In this document: positions 6,401 through 7,358 of the stretch, piece by piece
Layout of the letters: every line of letters begins with the position of its first letter
Position numbering within the stretch: the stretch's first letter is position 1
DNA from: Methanothrix sp.
GTDB lineage: Archaea; Halobacteriota; Methanosarcinia; Methanotrichales; Methanotrichaceae
Assembly: GCA_028708055.1 (NCBI GenBank)
Contig: JAQVZT010000128.1
Span: forward strand, 1 to 7,358
DNA length: 7,358 nucleotides
Direction: 5' to 3'
Program-made: the position numbers and the translations under genes
The notes under the pieces: generated by a model
What the model saw: the letters and a program-made list of their open reading frames with translations, nothing else
What the model was told of the DNA's origin: nothing
Databases searched by the model: none

Positions 6401-6593
6401 GGTTCTTTATGGTTGCTAAATTAATTATTTATAGTGATTCTATAATTTATTGGCGGCACTGATTTTAATTCAACCTTATGATGCTGATCAGCATTAAAAT
6501 TGATCCAATCAGACAGCAGACCTGGCCAATTAACGTTAGTTCATTTTCTGCGTAAATTGACGGGGGACAATATAGGGGTTATTTTATTCTTCT
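6401..6593. other. AT-rich spacer with a palindrome
   Basis: No gene is seen here. The stretch contains the perfect 14-bp palindrome ATGCTGATCAGCAT (6481-6494), enclosed by the inverted octamers ATTTTAAT (6462-6469) and ATTAAAAT (6493-6500). It may include sequence from the lost remainder of the degenerate gene copy or the lost part of the transposase, but neither could be recognised. Confidence 0.4.
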
Positions 6594-7052
6594 TTAGGAT
6601 TCGCCGCCGGCAAGGACGCGCCGCGAGCTATCATCCAGGACCACACAAACCACTTTGCCATTGAATTTGCTGATGTGCCAATCGAGATGCACAAGGCTCA
6701 GGCGGAGGTCTTTTTCCCATCGGACCCATGGCATTTCTGCGCTTTAATTGTTTTGATCGTTCTTTGCCAAACCATGAGCCATTAACACCATATGCTTGGC
6801 ATTGTGCGGCATATATTTTCCGTGAGTGAATTCTATGATCTTCTGCAGACGCCGTGAACCAAGATTTTGCTCTTTGTGGATTCAGAGAATTAGATCTTCT
6901 AATGCTTTGTCCAATTCATTCTATTTTCGTCAAAATTTGCATATTTTTAGATCCTTTGCGACGGAGTTGGTGCTGTAGTCATCGGTTTTATAGCGGATTA
7001 TGTATCTGATTTTTCTAAGAGTTGGCTTTACGGTTTGGTTCTTCTTTCCCAT
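6594..7052 (-). pseudogene. Broken integrase-core (DDE, rve-type) transposase remnant
   Basis: One minus-strand frame starting at ATG 7052 reads through the whole remnant, with internal stops at 6930-6932, 6921-6923, 6882-6884 and 6744-6746 and a final TAA at 6594. It opens with MGKKNQTVKPTLRKIRYIIR and a segment ending in AKDLKI, the N-terminal HTH. The part that normally follows is deleted. NELDKALEDLIL, IHKEQNLGSRRLQKII and HGLAKN come next, then PWVRWEKDLRLSLVHLDWH with the first catalytic Asp (LDWH) and VCVVLDDSSRRVLAGGE. The second Asp and the Glu of the DDE triad are absent. The sequence resembles integrase-core transposases that I recall as common in methanogens, about 330 residues long, so perhaps half remains. 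It cannot make an active enzyme. Confidence 0.85.
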
Positions 7053-7110
7053 GCACCAGTGATGAGTTTATAAAGTCAAGAGTTTCGGTACTCTACATCC
7101 AGGTTCGTAG
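7053..7110. mobile_element. Possible outer end of the decayed insertion sequence
   Basis: Upstream of the transposase start, TGTAGAGTACC on the minus strand (from 7097) begins with TGT, as the ends of many integrase-core IS elements do. Beside it is a small hairpin, AGAGT/ACTCT, around 7080-7095. The matching opposite end was not found near 6594, in keeping with a 3' truncation. The boundary is tentative. Confidence 0.25.
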
Positions 7111-7132
7111 GCCGAAAAGACCTTTAGCAATG

Positions 7133-7141
7133 AAATATATA
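7133..7141 (+). promoter_or_regulatory. TATA box of the gene at 7158
   Basis: AAATATATA lies about 21 bases (centre to start) before ATG 7158, so transcription would begin at or very near the start codon and the mRNA would be leaderless. No strong ribosome site is seen before the ATG, in agreement with that. Confidence 0.5.
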
Positions 7142-7157
7142 TTGGTATGAGATAACC

Positions 7158-7358
7158 ATGAAGAAACTCAACCAGAAGGATATCTCGATAATTAAGAAGC
7201 TTGCACCGTGCAGCGATTCTGAGACAGCGGGGGGCATTCTCTCAGCGCTCTCCGGCTACTGCATAGCCGATAGAGATGATTTTCACTCCCGGCTGGATAG
7301 CCTGCCGGATGACGACCTGAAGTATTTTGCAGAGCGAGCCATGGACGGATCGGAATGC
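7158..7358 (+). CDS. Small hypothetical protein (5' part, cut by window edge)
   Basis: Sixty-seven codons are open to the window end, beginning MKKLNQKDISIIKKLAPC. The protein is soluble and charged, apparently helical, with cysteines at residues 18, 35 and 67 and an acidic stretch DSLPDDDLKYFAERAMDG at about 47-64. I do not recognise the family and assign no function. Support for a real gene comes from the TATA box placed for a leaderless start, normal-looking codon choice, and a decayed paralogous copy of the same promoter and coding region at 6227-6400, which shows that the unit has been duplicated. The length is unknown. Confidence 0.7.
   Translation, partial: MKKLNQKDISIIKKLAPCSDSETAGGILSALSGYCIADRDDFHSRLDSLPDDDLKYFAERAMDGSEC

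Overview
The window looks like a piece of a euryarchaeal methanogen chromosome, most likely Methanosarcinales and perhaps Methanothrix/Methanosaeta. That placement is inferred from TATA/BRE-type promoters, an archaeal presenilin-like protease, a small cysteine-containing archaeal helix-turn-helix protein coupled to LarE, a sequon-rich surface WD40 protein, and a decayed transposase of a type I recall from methanogens. No rRNA, tRNA or CRISPR array is visible.

Left part (1-1972). A leftward two-gene unit encodes a Cys-rich HTH regulator (324-662) and the start of LarE, an ATP-dependent sacrificial sulfur transferase (1-322). The two are 1 base apart and the LarE gene runs off the window. A 383-base gap separates this unit from a divergent gene for a nine-segment intramembrane aspartyl protease of the presenilin/signal-peptide-peptidase family (1046-1972, YD and GLGD motifs). 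Both divergent promoters carry the same GCGGCAAG block directly upstream of their TATA boxes, in inverted orientation.

Middle part (1977-5947). A leftward operon encodes a 973-residue membrane-anchored protein. It has an eight-repeat WD40 region, two copies of a module of about 72 residues that I do not recognise, Asn-rich linkers and a C-terminal membrane segment. It is followed, 14 bases later, by a 344-residue membrane protein of unknown function. This operon converges on the protease gene with only 4 bases between the stop codons. The layout suggests a cell-surface complex of a WD40 ectodomain protein and a multi-spanning partner; a link to the protease is only a hypothesis.

Right part (5948-7358). 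This stretch is mostly non-coding and decayed: the WD40 operon promoter, a degenerate copy of the promoter and 5' part of the last gene (6227-6400), an AT-rich spacer with a 14-bp palindrome, a broken integrase-core transposase (6594-7052, minus strand), and the intact 5' part of a small unknown gene (7158 to the window end). The degenerate and intact copies form direct repeats that bracket the transposase remnant, which points to a duplication followed by IS insertion and decay.
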